From: Paraburkholderia sp. ZP32-5
GTDB taxonomy: Bacteria > Pseudomonadota > Gammaproteobacteria > Burkholderiales > Burkholderiaceae
NCBI RefSeq assembly: GCF_021390495.1
Contig: NZ_JAJEJP010000001.1
Location: forward strand, 2,356,001-2,420,000
Reading direction: 5' to 3'
DNA: 64,000 bases
Every line of letters begins with the position of its first letter. The stretch's first letter is position 1. The notes under the pieces were generated by a model. It had not been told where the DNA came from, made no database searches, and saw only the letters and a program-made list of their open reading frames with translations. Positions 27,084 to 33,945 of this stretch are shown in pieces. A program made the position numbers and the translations under genes.

Positions 27084-27827
27084 TCAGCCTTCGGTGGAAT
27101 CGGCTTTGGCTGTCTCCGTGGATATGTCTCGCGGCGCCAAGGCGCCGAATACTTCGTGCAAATCCGCCGCGCCGCGCGCGGGGCGCTCCAGCATCTTCAA
27201 TTCGACGCTTTGCAGATGGCGCGACATCAATGCCGCGGCCTCCTTCGCATCGCCGGCGTCGAGCGCGGCGATGATCGCTTCATGGTCCTCGAACGAGCAC
27301 GGGCTGCGTCCGAGTGATTCGTACAGCGCGGAAATCAGCGTGGAACGAGCGACCAGCCCATTCAGGCAATCGCACAGCACCGTATTGCCGGTGAGGTTCG
27401 CGAGCTCGGTATGAAACTCGCCCGACAGGCGAATCCACGCCGGAAAATCGCGAGTTTCGAACGCCTTGCGTTCGCGCCCGATCATCCCGCTGATGTTCTT
27501 CAACCGCCGCACGCCGTGGCCGTTACAGATCTTCTCGACCACAGCCAGCTCGATGATGCGGCGCATTTCGAACACCTCATGCACCTCCTGCAGCGACGGA
27601 CTCGCGACGAACGCGCCACGATTCGGCTCGAGGTCGACGAGCCGCTCGCCGGCCAGTTGCGTCAGCGCCTGGCGGATCGGACCGCGCTTGACGCCGAATA
27701 CTTCGCATAACTGGGCTTCGGTCAGCTTCGCGCCCGGCGCCAGCCGATGCTCGAGGATCGCGGCGCGGATGCGCTCGGCAATCGCTTCGGGTTTCGAACT
27801 ATTCGCGGTGGAATCGGTGTCGGACAT
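27084..27827 (-). CDS. GntR/FadR (FCD) family transcriptional regulator
   Basis: A 247-residue regulator. The winged HTH is at residues about 14-80, with GAKLTEAQLCEVFGVKRGPI and RQALTQLAGERLVDLEPNRG. The FCD effector domain follows, with EVFEMRRIIELAVVEK, SGEFHTELANLTGN and a C-terminal DHEAIIAALDAGDAKEAAAL helix carrying the usual metal/effector-binding polar residues. The start ATG 27827 begins MSDTDSTANSS. It lies beside the allantoin genes and near two TTGTCAACAA sites, so it is the likely regulator of this catabolic cluster. Confidence 0.9.
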   Translation of the reverse strand: MSDTDSTANSSKPEAIAERIRAAILEHRLAPGAKLTEAQLCEVFGVKRGPIRQALTQLAGERLVDLEPNRGAFVASPSLQEVHEVFEMRRIIELAVVEKICNGHGVRRLKNISGMIGRERKAFETRDFPAWIRLSGEFHTELANLTGNTVLCDCLNGLVARSTLISALYESLGRSPCSFEDHEAIIAALDAGDAKEAAALMSRHLQSVELKMLERPARGAADLHEVFGALAPRDISTETAKADSTEG

Positions 27828-27871
27828 GATGTGCGTCTCGGTATGTTGGTCATCATAGGATGGACACAAAT

Positions 27872-27883
27872 ATTGTCAACAAT
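27872..27883. promoter_or_regulatory. Candidate FCD-regulator operator, copy 1
   Basis: ATTGTCAACAAT is an inverted repeat (ATTGT/ACAAT, centre CA) 45 bases upstream of the GntR start. FadR/FCD regulators often bind TTGT-N2-ACAA dyads in front of their own gene, so autoregulation is likely. Confidence 0.6.
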
Positions 27884-28013
27884 TTTTGTGTCGAGTTTCG
27901 ACAATTTTCTTTGATGTTGTTGTCAACCGCCTCGGAAGCATAAGCTGGAAGGCCGTCCGTCAAGGATCTTAGCGCGATCTGACTCGCGAATCCTTTTGTT
28001 GTGGGCCGCTTTT

Positions 28014-28023
28014 TTGTCAACAA
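28014..28023. promoter_or_regulatory. Candidate FCD-regulator operator, copy 2
   Basis: An identical TTGTCAACAA lies 141 bases from copy 1, within TTTTTTGTCAACAAAAAC. A partial copy, TTGTCAACC, lies between them near 27919. Equal sequence and shared AT-rich setting make chance less likely. Confidence 0.55.
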
Positions 28024-28103
28024 AAACTGAAAACATTGGCGCGGGTGTGGAAGGCAGAGGGCATTGAAACGCAGACGATTAGTTGCGTTCTAGGCACCGA
28101 AAA

Positions 28104-28122
28104 AAGCGGGCTCAGCCCGCTT
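28104..28122 (-). terminator. Rho-independent terminator of ldcA
   Basis: The palindrome AAGCGGGCTCAGCCCGCTT (8-bp arms, 3-nt loop) is followed on the minus strand by TTTT, 27 bases past the ldcA stop. Confidence 0.82.
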
Positions 28123-28149
28123 GCATACTGCCCCACTCTCTCGCCTTGC

Positions 28150-29076
28150 TCACGCAAGACAGGGATAGCCCGACAACGTCAGCCGGAATCCCTGCGCGTC
28201 GGCGACGAGACGCGCGTCCGCGCCGACCGGCAGCGTCAGCATGTTGTGGATATGGCCGAACTGCAGCCCGCTGACGATCGGAATGCCGATCACCGCGCGC
28301 ACCTGCTCGATCATCGCGTACAGGTCGTAACCGTTGTCGTACTCATACGGCTTGCCGCCGGAAAAATCGCCGAGCACCAGGGCCTGCTGCTGCGCGAGGA
28401 TGCCGGCCAGATGCAGCTGATAGATCATCCGCTCGATGCGAAACGGCTGCTCGTTCACGTCTTCGAGAAACAGGATGCCGCCCTGCACCGGCGGCATGTA
28501 CGGCGTGCCGACCAGCGATGCGATCACCGCCAGATTGCCGCCCCACAGCATGCCGGACACGTCGACGGGCTGTGCTTGCGGCGCGTTGCCGGTCACCGTC
28601 AGCGTCGGCTGCGTGAGCGCCGACCAGAAGTGCTGCATCGTGAATTCGCTCAGTTCCTCGGCGCCGAAATCGCTCATCAGCATCGGGCCACCGAAGGTCT
28701 TCACACCGGCGCGAGCGAGCAGCGCGAGCTGGATCGCGGTGAAGTCGCTGTGACCGACGAGCGCGATCGGCTGGTCGGCGAGACGGCGTTGCAGCCCTTC
28801 GTAATCGAGGCCGTGCAGGATGCGCACCGCGCCGTAGCCGCCACGCACGGCCAGCACGATATCGGGCAGATCGCGCGATGGATCGGCGAGACGGTTCAGA
28901 TCGGCCGCGCGCTCGCCGTCGGTGCCGGCAAAGCGCTGATAGCGGCGCCGCGCCGCATCCTCGCCGTCGACGTGATGCCCCTGCGCGCGCAGACGATGCA
29001 GCGCGCGATGCAGCACCTGCGGATCATGCGGATAGCCGGACGGCGCGATCAGTTCGATGGTGCGATGAGCGGTCAT
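28150..29076 (-). CDS. ldcA: Muramoyltetrapeptide (LD-)carboxypeptidase, S66 family
   Basis: A cytoplasmic serine peptidase that trims the terminal D-Ala of muropeptide tetrapeptides during cell-wall recycling. It is 308 aa. The N-terminus IELIAPSGYPHD, the LAVRGGYGAVRIL segment, the nucleophile region LVGHSDFTAIQLALLA and GGNLAVIASLVGTPYMP match S66. The later segment GILFLEDVNEQPFRIERMIYQL carries the catalytic Glu region. Length is normal. It is monocistronic and followed by a terminator. Confidence 0.93.
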   Translation of the reverse strand: MTAHRTIELIAPSGYPHDPQVLHRALHRLRAQGHHVDGEDAARRRYQRFAGTDGERAADLNRLADPSRDLPDIVLAVRGGYGAVRILHGLDYEGLQRRLADQPIALVGHSDFTAIQLALLARAGVKTFGGPMLMSDFGAEELSEFTMQHFWSALTQPTLTVTGNAPQAQPVDVSGMLWGGNLAVIASLVGTPYMPPVQGGILFLEDVNEQPFRIERMIYQLHLAGILAQQQALVLGDFSGGKPYEYDNGYDLYAMIEQVRAVIGIPIVSGLQFGHIHNMLTLPVGADARLVADAQGFRLTLSGYPCLA

Positions 29077-29102
29077 GGCGAGGCCCGTTGGATGGTGCTG
29101 TT

Positions 29103-29801
29103 TTAGAGCGGCGCAGTGGGAGGCGGTTCGTTATCGGGCTGAATGACGGGATCGATGGCTCTGGTGGCTTCGGTTGTTGCGGCGGAAGCGAGACCGCCCT
29201 CGCCGCGTGCCGCTTCGCGCGCTTCGCGGCTCGCGCGCCGCCGTTCCGCGAAAAACGACTTCAGCGCCGCGCCGCATTCCGCTTCGAGCACGCCGCCGCT
29301 GACCGTCGTGTGATGGTTCAGCTGCGGATTCGCGAATGCATCGACGACGCTGCCGCACGCGCCGGTCTTCGGATCTCGCGCACCGAACACGACGCGCGCG
29401 ATGCGCGCGTGCATGATCGCGCCCGCGCACATCAGGCACGGCTCGAGCGTCACATAGAGTTCGCAGCCGGGCAAACGGTAATTTTCGAGCGCCTGCGCGG
29501 CGGCGCGCAGCGCGACCATTTCCGCATGCGCGGACGGGTCATGCGCGCCGATCGGATGGTTGAAACCGGTGGCGATCACTTCATCGCCGCGCACGAGCAC
29601 CGCGCCGACCGGCACCTCACCGGCCGCGCGCGCCTCGTCGGCGGCGGCCTGGGCGAGCGCCATGAAACGCCGATCGCGTTCTGAGACTGCGGGTGGCTCA
29701 GTGGGGATGACTGGTGTGGCGGCGAGCGTGGGATCAGCAGAGGCGGCTTCGCACTGCTGCGAAGCGTCCGCCGTGGCGCCATGGATGACCGGCTGGCTCA
29801 C
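29103..29801 (-). CDS. tadA: tRNA-specific adenosine deaminase
   Basis: It converts A34 to inosine in tRNA-Arg(ACG). The zinc site is visible: HAEMVALRAA (His and catalytic Glu) and PCLMCAGAIMHARI (PCxxC). FGARDPKTGACGSVVDAF and LNHHTTVSGGVLEAECG complete the TadA fold. The start is taken as GTG 29801, which overlaps the upstream gene's TGA as GTGA; this gives 232 aa. Compared with E. coli TadA (about 167 aa), the N-terminus has about 45 extra Ala/Thr/Pro-rich residues and the C-terminus about 30 extra. A downstream start near MALAQAAADEARAAGEV is possible. Confidence 0.9.
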   Translation of the reverse strand: MSQPVIHGATADASQQCEAASADPTLAATPVIPTEPPAVSERDRRFMALAQAAADEARAAGEVPVGAVLVRGDEVIATGFNHPIGAHDPSAHAEMVALRAAAQALENYRLPGCELYVTLEPCLMCAGAIMHARIARVVFGARDPKTGACGSVVDAFANPQLNHHTTVSGGVLEAECGAALKSFFAERRRASREAREAARGEGGLASAATTEATRAIDPVIQPDNEPPPTAPL

Positions 29802-30199
29802 TGCGAACCCGCGTCGGCTGCATCGGTATTGCCGGCACGCTCCGACAGACGTTCGGCGATCCGGCGGCAATATTCGCGCGGCAGCACTAGCGGGCCGCCG
29901 CGCAGCGATTCGAGCGCCATATCGAGCGCGAGCATGCGCGCCTGCAGCTGGCAGCGGGTGGCCGGATCGCTCACGGCATCGAGCTCCGTTTGCAGATCGC
30001 GCAACGCGCGAAGCTGCTCGACGGCGGGCGGCACGAAGCCCGCGTTTTTCAGGATCCGATTGGCGACGCGCACCTCTTCCGGCACTAGAGCATCGTCATC
30101 GAGAAGAAGGGGCGCACCGGCACCCGGCAAGTCGTCGAACTCTCCGCGCGCGGCGGCGGCGGCAATACGCTGTTCGACAAGCGCATCAAGCAATTTCAT
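29798..30199 (-). CDS. DUF1992 protein (DnaJ-C28-like conserved domain)
   Basis: A 133-residue protein from ATG 30199 (MKLLDALVEQRIAAAAARGE). The DUF1992 core FDDLPGAGAPLLLDDDALVP followed by EEVRVANRILKNAGFVPPAVEQ is complete. The domain is also found in eukaryotic DNAJC28; its biochemical role is unknown. It is coupled by a 4-base overlap to tadA, which may indicate co-expression rather than shared function. An in-frame start ten codons earlier is possible. Confidence 0.88.
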   Translation of the reverse strand: MKLLDALVEQRIAAAAARGEFDDLPGAGAPLLLDDDALVPEEVRVANRILKNAGFVPPAVEQLRALRDLQTELDAVSDPATRCQLQARMLALDMALESLRGGPLVLPREYCRRIAERLSERAGNTDAADAGSQ

Positions 30200-30359
30200 C
30201 TGCGATCCAACACGTTGCGGCTCGTGCATTCTATCAGGGAGCGCACGGGCGTTCAGTCAGCCTCGCCGCCCCGCAAACCCCGCCCGGGTAGGCGATTTTC
30301 GCTGTTTGATGCGCCGACGGTGCTGACGTCATTGATCCCGAAGGTAGGCGCGAACGGGT

Positions 30360-30854
30360 CTACGCCTTTTCGTTGATCAGAGTGCCTGACGTCTGCCCCT
30401 GTTTCATCATCAGCGCCGCGAGTTCCGATGCCGCGGTTGCCATCGCGCCTTCGATCGTCCTTGCCGCGGTCTGCAAGGTCGCGACCGCTGGGTTCGGGGT
30501 GCCGTCAGGCCCCTTGCTCCGCGACAACGCGGCAATCTGCGATTCGATCGCACGCAGTTGCGCCTGCAAACTTTTGATCAGCGCCTGGAGCGCCTTCGCG
30601 CCGGCACTCATCGAACTCGAATCGCCGCTGCTCGATCCGCTGACGCCGCCCGCTCCTGCTACGCCCGCAGCCGCCTTGGCCGCAGACGACGCAGGCGACA
30701 TCGGCGACGTACCCGCAGCCGCTGTTTGCGAACCGGACGCGTTGTTCGCGCTGCCCGCGGAAGCCTGATTTGCCGAAGTGCCCTGAGTCGCGGTCGAGCT
30801 CGCGCTGGTCGACACGCTGTTCGGCGTTATGCCGGAAATGCCTTGCACGCTCAT
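30360..30854 (-). CDS. FlxA-like coiled-coil protein with Ser/Ala/Gly-rich N-terminus
   Basis: A 164-residue protein starting MSVQGISGITPNSVSTSASS. Residues about 10-85 are Ser, Ala, Thr and Gly-rich and probably disordered. Residues about 88-112 (ALQALIKSLQAQLRAIESQI) are a clear coiled coil, as in the FlxA-like family, and a second helix ends MATAASELAALMMKQGQT. There is no signal peptide or lipobox. The ribosome site before the ATG is poor. A disordered N-terminus followed by a coiled coil is common in secreted proteins, but the export route and function are unknown. The long upstream extension of the open frame is a shadow of thpR. Confidence 0.7.
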   Translation of the reverse strand: MSVQGISGITPNSVSTSASSTATQGTSANQASAGSANNASGSQTAAAGTSPMSPASSAAKAAAGVAGAGGVSGSSSGDSSSMSAGAKALQALIKSLQAQLRAIESQIAALSRSKGPDGTPNPAVATLQTAARTIEGAMATAASELAALMMKQGQTSGTLINEKA

Positions 30855-30921
30855 TGTGGGTTGACCATGGAGAAAGGGAGATGTCTGACTATCGGCACGG
30901 TATGGGGCTTTCTTTAGACGT

Positions 30922-30939
30922 TTGCCTACCGCTAGGCAA
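30922..30939 (-). terminator. Weak hairpin past thpR
   Basis: TTGCCTA/TAGGCAA (7-bp arms, loop CCGC) lies 20 bases past the thpR stop. No T-run follows on the minus strand, so terminator function is doubtful. Confidence 0.3.
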
Positions 30940-30958
30940 TCGCACCGCTCCACTCGCG

Positions 30959-31546
30959 TCAAACTCCGCCAGCCAACGGCCAACGCGCGAGCACGACATG
31001 CTTCGTGCGTCCCAACAGACTGTGTACCAGCGCAAATTCCCGCACATTCCAGCAGGCCGGCTCGGCCGGACGGCGCTCGGCCCAGGGCATCCCATAGGCG
31101 AGCGTGACGTGCGGCGTAAACTCCGGGCCGGGCTCGAAACCGGCGTTTTTCAACGCGACCTCGAGCGTGTCGTGAAGCACATGCAGACCGCGCACGCCAT
31201 CTTCTCCTACCAGCACCGCCGGCCCGGGTCTGGGTCGTTTCGAGAAGCTGACGACCGCGTCGAATTCGACCGTGAACGGCGCGAGAGCGAGCGATGCCGC
31301 CGCCTGCTTTACCGCGTCGACGAGTTGATCGGGCAAGCCGCCCGCAAAGTTGCCGAGATGGCGCAACGTCACATGCAAACGGTTCGCCGCGAGCGGCTTG
31401 CTGCGCACGCGGGCTTCCGTGCAAAGCTGTTGCGCGAACTTCGCGATACCGGCCGCCGTATTCGTGTCGGGGAAGACGGCGAAAAAAAGCCCGTCGGTCG
31501 GCGTGGGCGGCGCCTCCAGCCCCGGCAGCCACAGTTGTTCAGGCAT
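30959..31546 (-). CDS. thpR: RNA 2',3'-cyclic phosphodiesterase
   Basis: A 195-residue member of the 2H phosphoesterase superfamily (LigT/ThpR) that opens 2',3'-cyclic phosphates on RNA. The two HxTx motifs are intact: LHVTLRHLGNF at about residue 58 and FTPHVTLAYGMPW at about 156. FFAVFPD is the usual first strand. A perfect LexA-type palindrome lies 75 bases upstream of the ATG at 31546, suggesting damage-inducible expression, which would be unusual for this enzyme. Confidence 0.92.
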   Translation of the reverse strand: MPEQLWLPGLEAPPTPTDGLFFAVFPDTNTAAGIAKFAQQLCTEARVRSKPLAANRLHVTLRHLGNFAGGLPDQLVDAVKQAAASLALAPFTVEFDAVVSFSKRPRPGPAVLVGEDGVRGLHVLHDTLEVALKNAGFEPGPEFTPHVTLAYGMPWAERRPAEPACWNVREFALVHSLLGRTKHVVLARWPLAGGV

Positions 31547-31613
31547 CGTGCCTCGTTCCTTCGCTTGGTTTTCTGATCCGGTTCGCGCACCGCCCGCGCA
31601 GGCGGTCCGTGTC

Positions 31614-31640
31614 CGGATAATACTGTATGTTCATACAGTA
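31614..31640 (-). promoter_or_regulatory. LexA (SOS) box overlapping a promoter of thpR
   Basis: TACTGTATGTTCATACAGTA at 31621-31640 is a perfect 9+9 inverted repeat containing CTGT-N8-ACAG, the proteobacterial LexA box. Directly after it on the minus strand is TATTAT (31618-31623), a good -10 element, with TGGAAT 17 bases upstream as a weak -35. The box would therefore lie between -35 and -10, the classical repressing position. The only gene downstream in that direction is thpR. Confidence 0.75.
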
Positions 31641-31778
31641 TTCCAGAGTGTGAGCGAAGGTGCGCCGCTAGGTTGTGCAAGGAAACTGAATTGACGAGAC
31701 TGCAGATCGGCCCTATTTGCCGCCCGGTGATCCCTCCTTGCCGATCCACGCCCGCCGCATCCGCAGCGAAAACGACAG

Positions 31779-32972
31779 CTATTCCGGCTGCCAGCAACGC
31801 AACCCGAACAGCGGTACAACGCCATACGCATGATCGAGCATGTCCGACTGCAGCGTTTCATACAGCTCCCAATTCGTCTCGTTCACATAGAGATAGATCT
31901 CCAGCGCGACAACGGGCTGGCTGGACTGAAGTTGCCGGATCACGAGCGGCATGTCCCGGCGCACCGCCGGATGATCGCGCAACCAGTTGGTCAGATAGAG
32001 ACGGTACAGGCCAAGGTTCGTGCGACGCTGCGTGTCACCAGGCACGCGGGACGTAAGCGACATATCGACATCGCCATGCAGCCGGTTGAGCAGCGCCTCA
32101 TCAGGAAAACAGATAGTGCCGGCATCGAAATGGATCGCATGCCTGACGCGGCGGCCGCCCGACTCGGTCATGCCTCGCCAGTTCTTCACGCTGTTCGTCA
32201 GCAGCACGTAGCTCGGCAGCATGACGATCGAGTTGTCGAAGTTCTGCACCTTGATCGTGTTGAGCGCGATGTCGATCACTGTGCCGTCGGCGACGAAACC
32301 GGGCACTTCGATCCAGTCGCCCACTCGCAACATGTCGTAGGCGGCGAGCTGGATGCTGGCGACGAAGCCGAACAACGTGTCGCGGAAGATGATGATCAGA
32401 AGCGCGGTCATCGCGCTGACGCCCGTCAGGAAGTACGCGGGTGAACGTTGCAGCAGCACCGAGATCACGGCGATCAGCGCGATTACGTAGAGCACGATGG
32501 TCGTGATCTGCAGGAAGCTCTTGATTGGCCGCTGGCTCGCGGACGGATAGTGGCTGTAGCGCTCACCGACGCTATTGAGGAACGCCAGCGCGGTGCGCAG
32601 CAGCGTGTACACCATGTAGCAGGCTGCGAGAATCGCTAGCGGGCGACCGAGCACCGCGATCAGCGGAAACGTGAGCCCGGTGAGCAGCGGCGCGGCCGCG
32701 TAGACGATTGCGGCAGGCACCAGCGGCGCGAGCCGGTGGAACACCTTGTGGCGCTCGGCGGCGCGCAACCACTTGTACTGCTCGCGGCGTGCGAAGCGGC
32801 CGACGATCATCAGCATCAGCGCACGCGTCACGTAGTAGCAGATTGCGCTCGCCAGAACGATTGCGACAAACAGCGCGGCGACGAGCAGCACCGCAACGAG
32901 CCAGCTATCCGTATAGATGTTGAAGTGATGCCAGTTCGGTCCGCCCTCGAAACGCAGCGTCTTGTCGAACAT
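31779..32972 (-). CDS. MscS family mechanosensitive channel (YbdG-like)
   Basis: An inner-membrane tension-gated channel, 397 aa, from ATG 32972, with GGGAGGG seven bases upstream. Four to five hydrophobic segments precede the pore helix region (YFLTGVSAMTALLIIIFRDT). The MscS beta-domain follows with LRVGDWIEVPGFVADGTVID and IALNTIKVQNFDNSIVMLPS. Overall size and the FDNS(I/T)V(M)LPSY element resemble E. coli YbdG rather than small MscS. It probably gives osmotic-downshock protection. An in-frame start nine codons earlier lacks a ribosome site. Confidence 0.9.
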   Translation of the reverse strand: MFDKTLRFEGGPNWHHFNIYTDSWLVAVLLVAALFVAIVLASAICYYVTRALMLMIVGRFARREQYKWLRAAERHKVFHRLAPLVPAAIVYAAAPLLTGLTFPLIAVLGRPLAILAACYMVYTLLRTALAFLNSVGERYSHYPSASQRPIKSFLQITTIVLYVIALIAVISVLLQRSPAYFLTGVSAMTALLIIIFRDTLFGFVASIQLAAYDMLRVGDWIEVPGFVADGTVIDIALNTIKVQNFDNSIVMLPSYVLLTNSVKNWRGMTESGGRRVRHAIHFDAGTICFPDEALLNRLHGDVDMSLTSRVPGDTQRRTNLGLYRLYLTNWLRDHPAVRRDMPLVIRQLQSSQPVVALEIYLYVNETNWELYETLQSDMLDHAYGVVPLFGLRCWQPE

Positions 32973-33065
32973 AGACCCTCCCGTTGTCGGAGAAACCACC
33001 TCGCCCGGCAGGCGGATCCGGTCGTGTCCTCTAACAGCAGAGGTAAAGACGGACGATCCAGACCC

Positions 33066-33785
33066 CTAAGTATCGCTACCCTGTGGCTTACTTGAGATAG
33101 CGACCCGCTCGTGTATCGCCTTGCAATGCCGAACGAGATTCGGCCGCGACAGCACGTAGCGCTTTAACGGCGTATCGATGTCGTAGTAGTAGATGTTCGC
33201 GACGCAGCCGTAGATCGCGGCATCGACGGTAGCCGGCTTGGGCCCGAAGACAAAGCCGCTGTCGCCGAGCAGATCGGCCACGACACGCAAATCGCCGATA
33301 CCGCGCTCATACACCTGATCCGGCTCGTAGCGGCCGATGCCCTGATAGTGATATCGCAGCCTGTTGTATTCGCTCGCGGCTTCAAGCGCACTCGCGGTGA
33401 CTTCCGGGTGCGCCGCCATGAAAGCGTTGCAAAACGCCGGGCGAAAGCGCTCGTCGCGCCAGCGCGAAAAGCTCATCGGCCAGTACAGGTCGTCGAGCGT
33501 GCGCCGCACCAGGAAGTCGAGATTGGCTTGCCCCGTGGAAAGCGCGCTGTCGATGCGCAGATCGTACTTGCGCGTCAGGTAGCGGATGATCGCATCGCTA
33601 TCGCCGATGGATTCCTCGCCGTCGACCAGATACGGCAGTTGTCCTCGCGGCGCCTCTTTCGTATCGAGAATGTGCTTGTGCTCGAAATCGACGCCGCACA
33701 AGCGCATGAATGCATAGACCTTCAGGCCAAACGGATTGTTGTCGGCGACGCCGAACAGGTCCGGGTAGGAATAGAGCGTCGGCAT
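33066..33785 (-). CDS. Glutathione S-transferase family protein
   Basis: A 239-residue GST. The thioredoxin-like N-domain runs from MPTLYSYPDLFGVADNNPFG to about residue 78, with QLPYLVDGEESIGDSDAIIRYL carrying the cis-Pro and the Glu-Ser glutathione-binding pair. The helical C-domain follows (MSFSRWRDERFRPAF and later GFVFGPKPATVDAAIYGCVA). GGGAGAG precedes the ATG at 33785. The sequence resembles the FAX-like/GST_N_3 branch. The substrate is unknown. It is on the same strand as iorB but 160 bases away. Confidence 0.85.
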   Translation of the reverse strand: MPTLYSYPDLFGVADNNPFGLKVYAFMRLCGVDFEHKHILDTKEAPRGQLPYLVDGEESIGDSDAIIRYLTRKYDLRIDSALSTGQANLDFLVRRTLDDLYWPMSFSRWRDERFRPAFCNAFMAAHPEVTASALEAASEYNRLRYHYQGIGRYEPDQVYERGIGDLRVVADLLGDSGFVFGPKPATVDAAIYGCVANIYYYDIDTPLKRYVLSRPNLVRHCKAIHERVAISSKPQGSDT

Positions 33786-33945
33786 GGGGCTCTCCCGTGA
33801 TGGAGACATGATGCGGCCGGCGTCGAGGATGTTCGCGGCCCGGCGCAGTGCGTGATCGTGACACATGAATGGCCGCGCCGACTGTGACCCAGCGAACGCA
33901 ACCGGTCTGAATGAATGCGATGAGCGCCGAAACGCCAGCGCAGAT

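Larger units (their letters stand above)
27828..28149. other. Upstream region of the GntR gene, AT-rich
   Basis: About 320 bases with no gene, clearly richer in A and T than the flanks between about 27850 and 28060. It contains the two TTGTCAACAA palindromes and, at its far end, the ldcA terminator. Confidence 0.6.
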
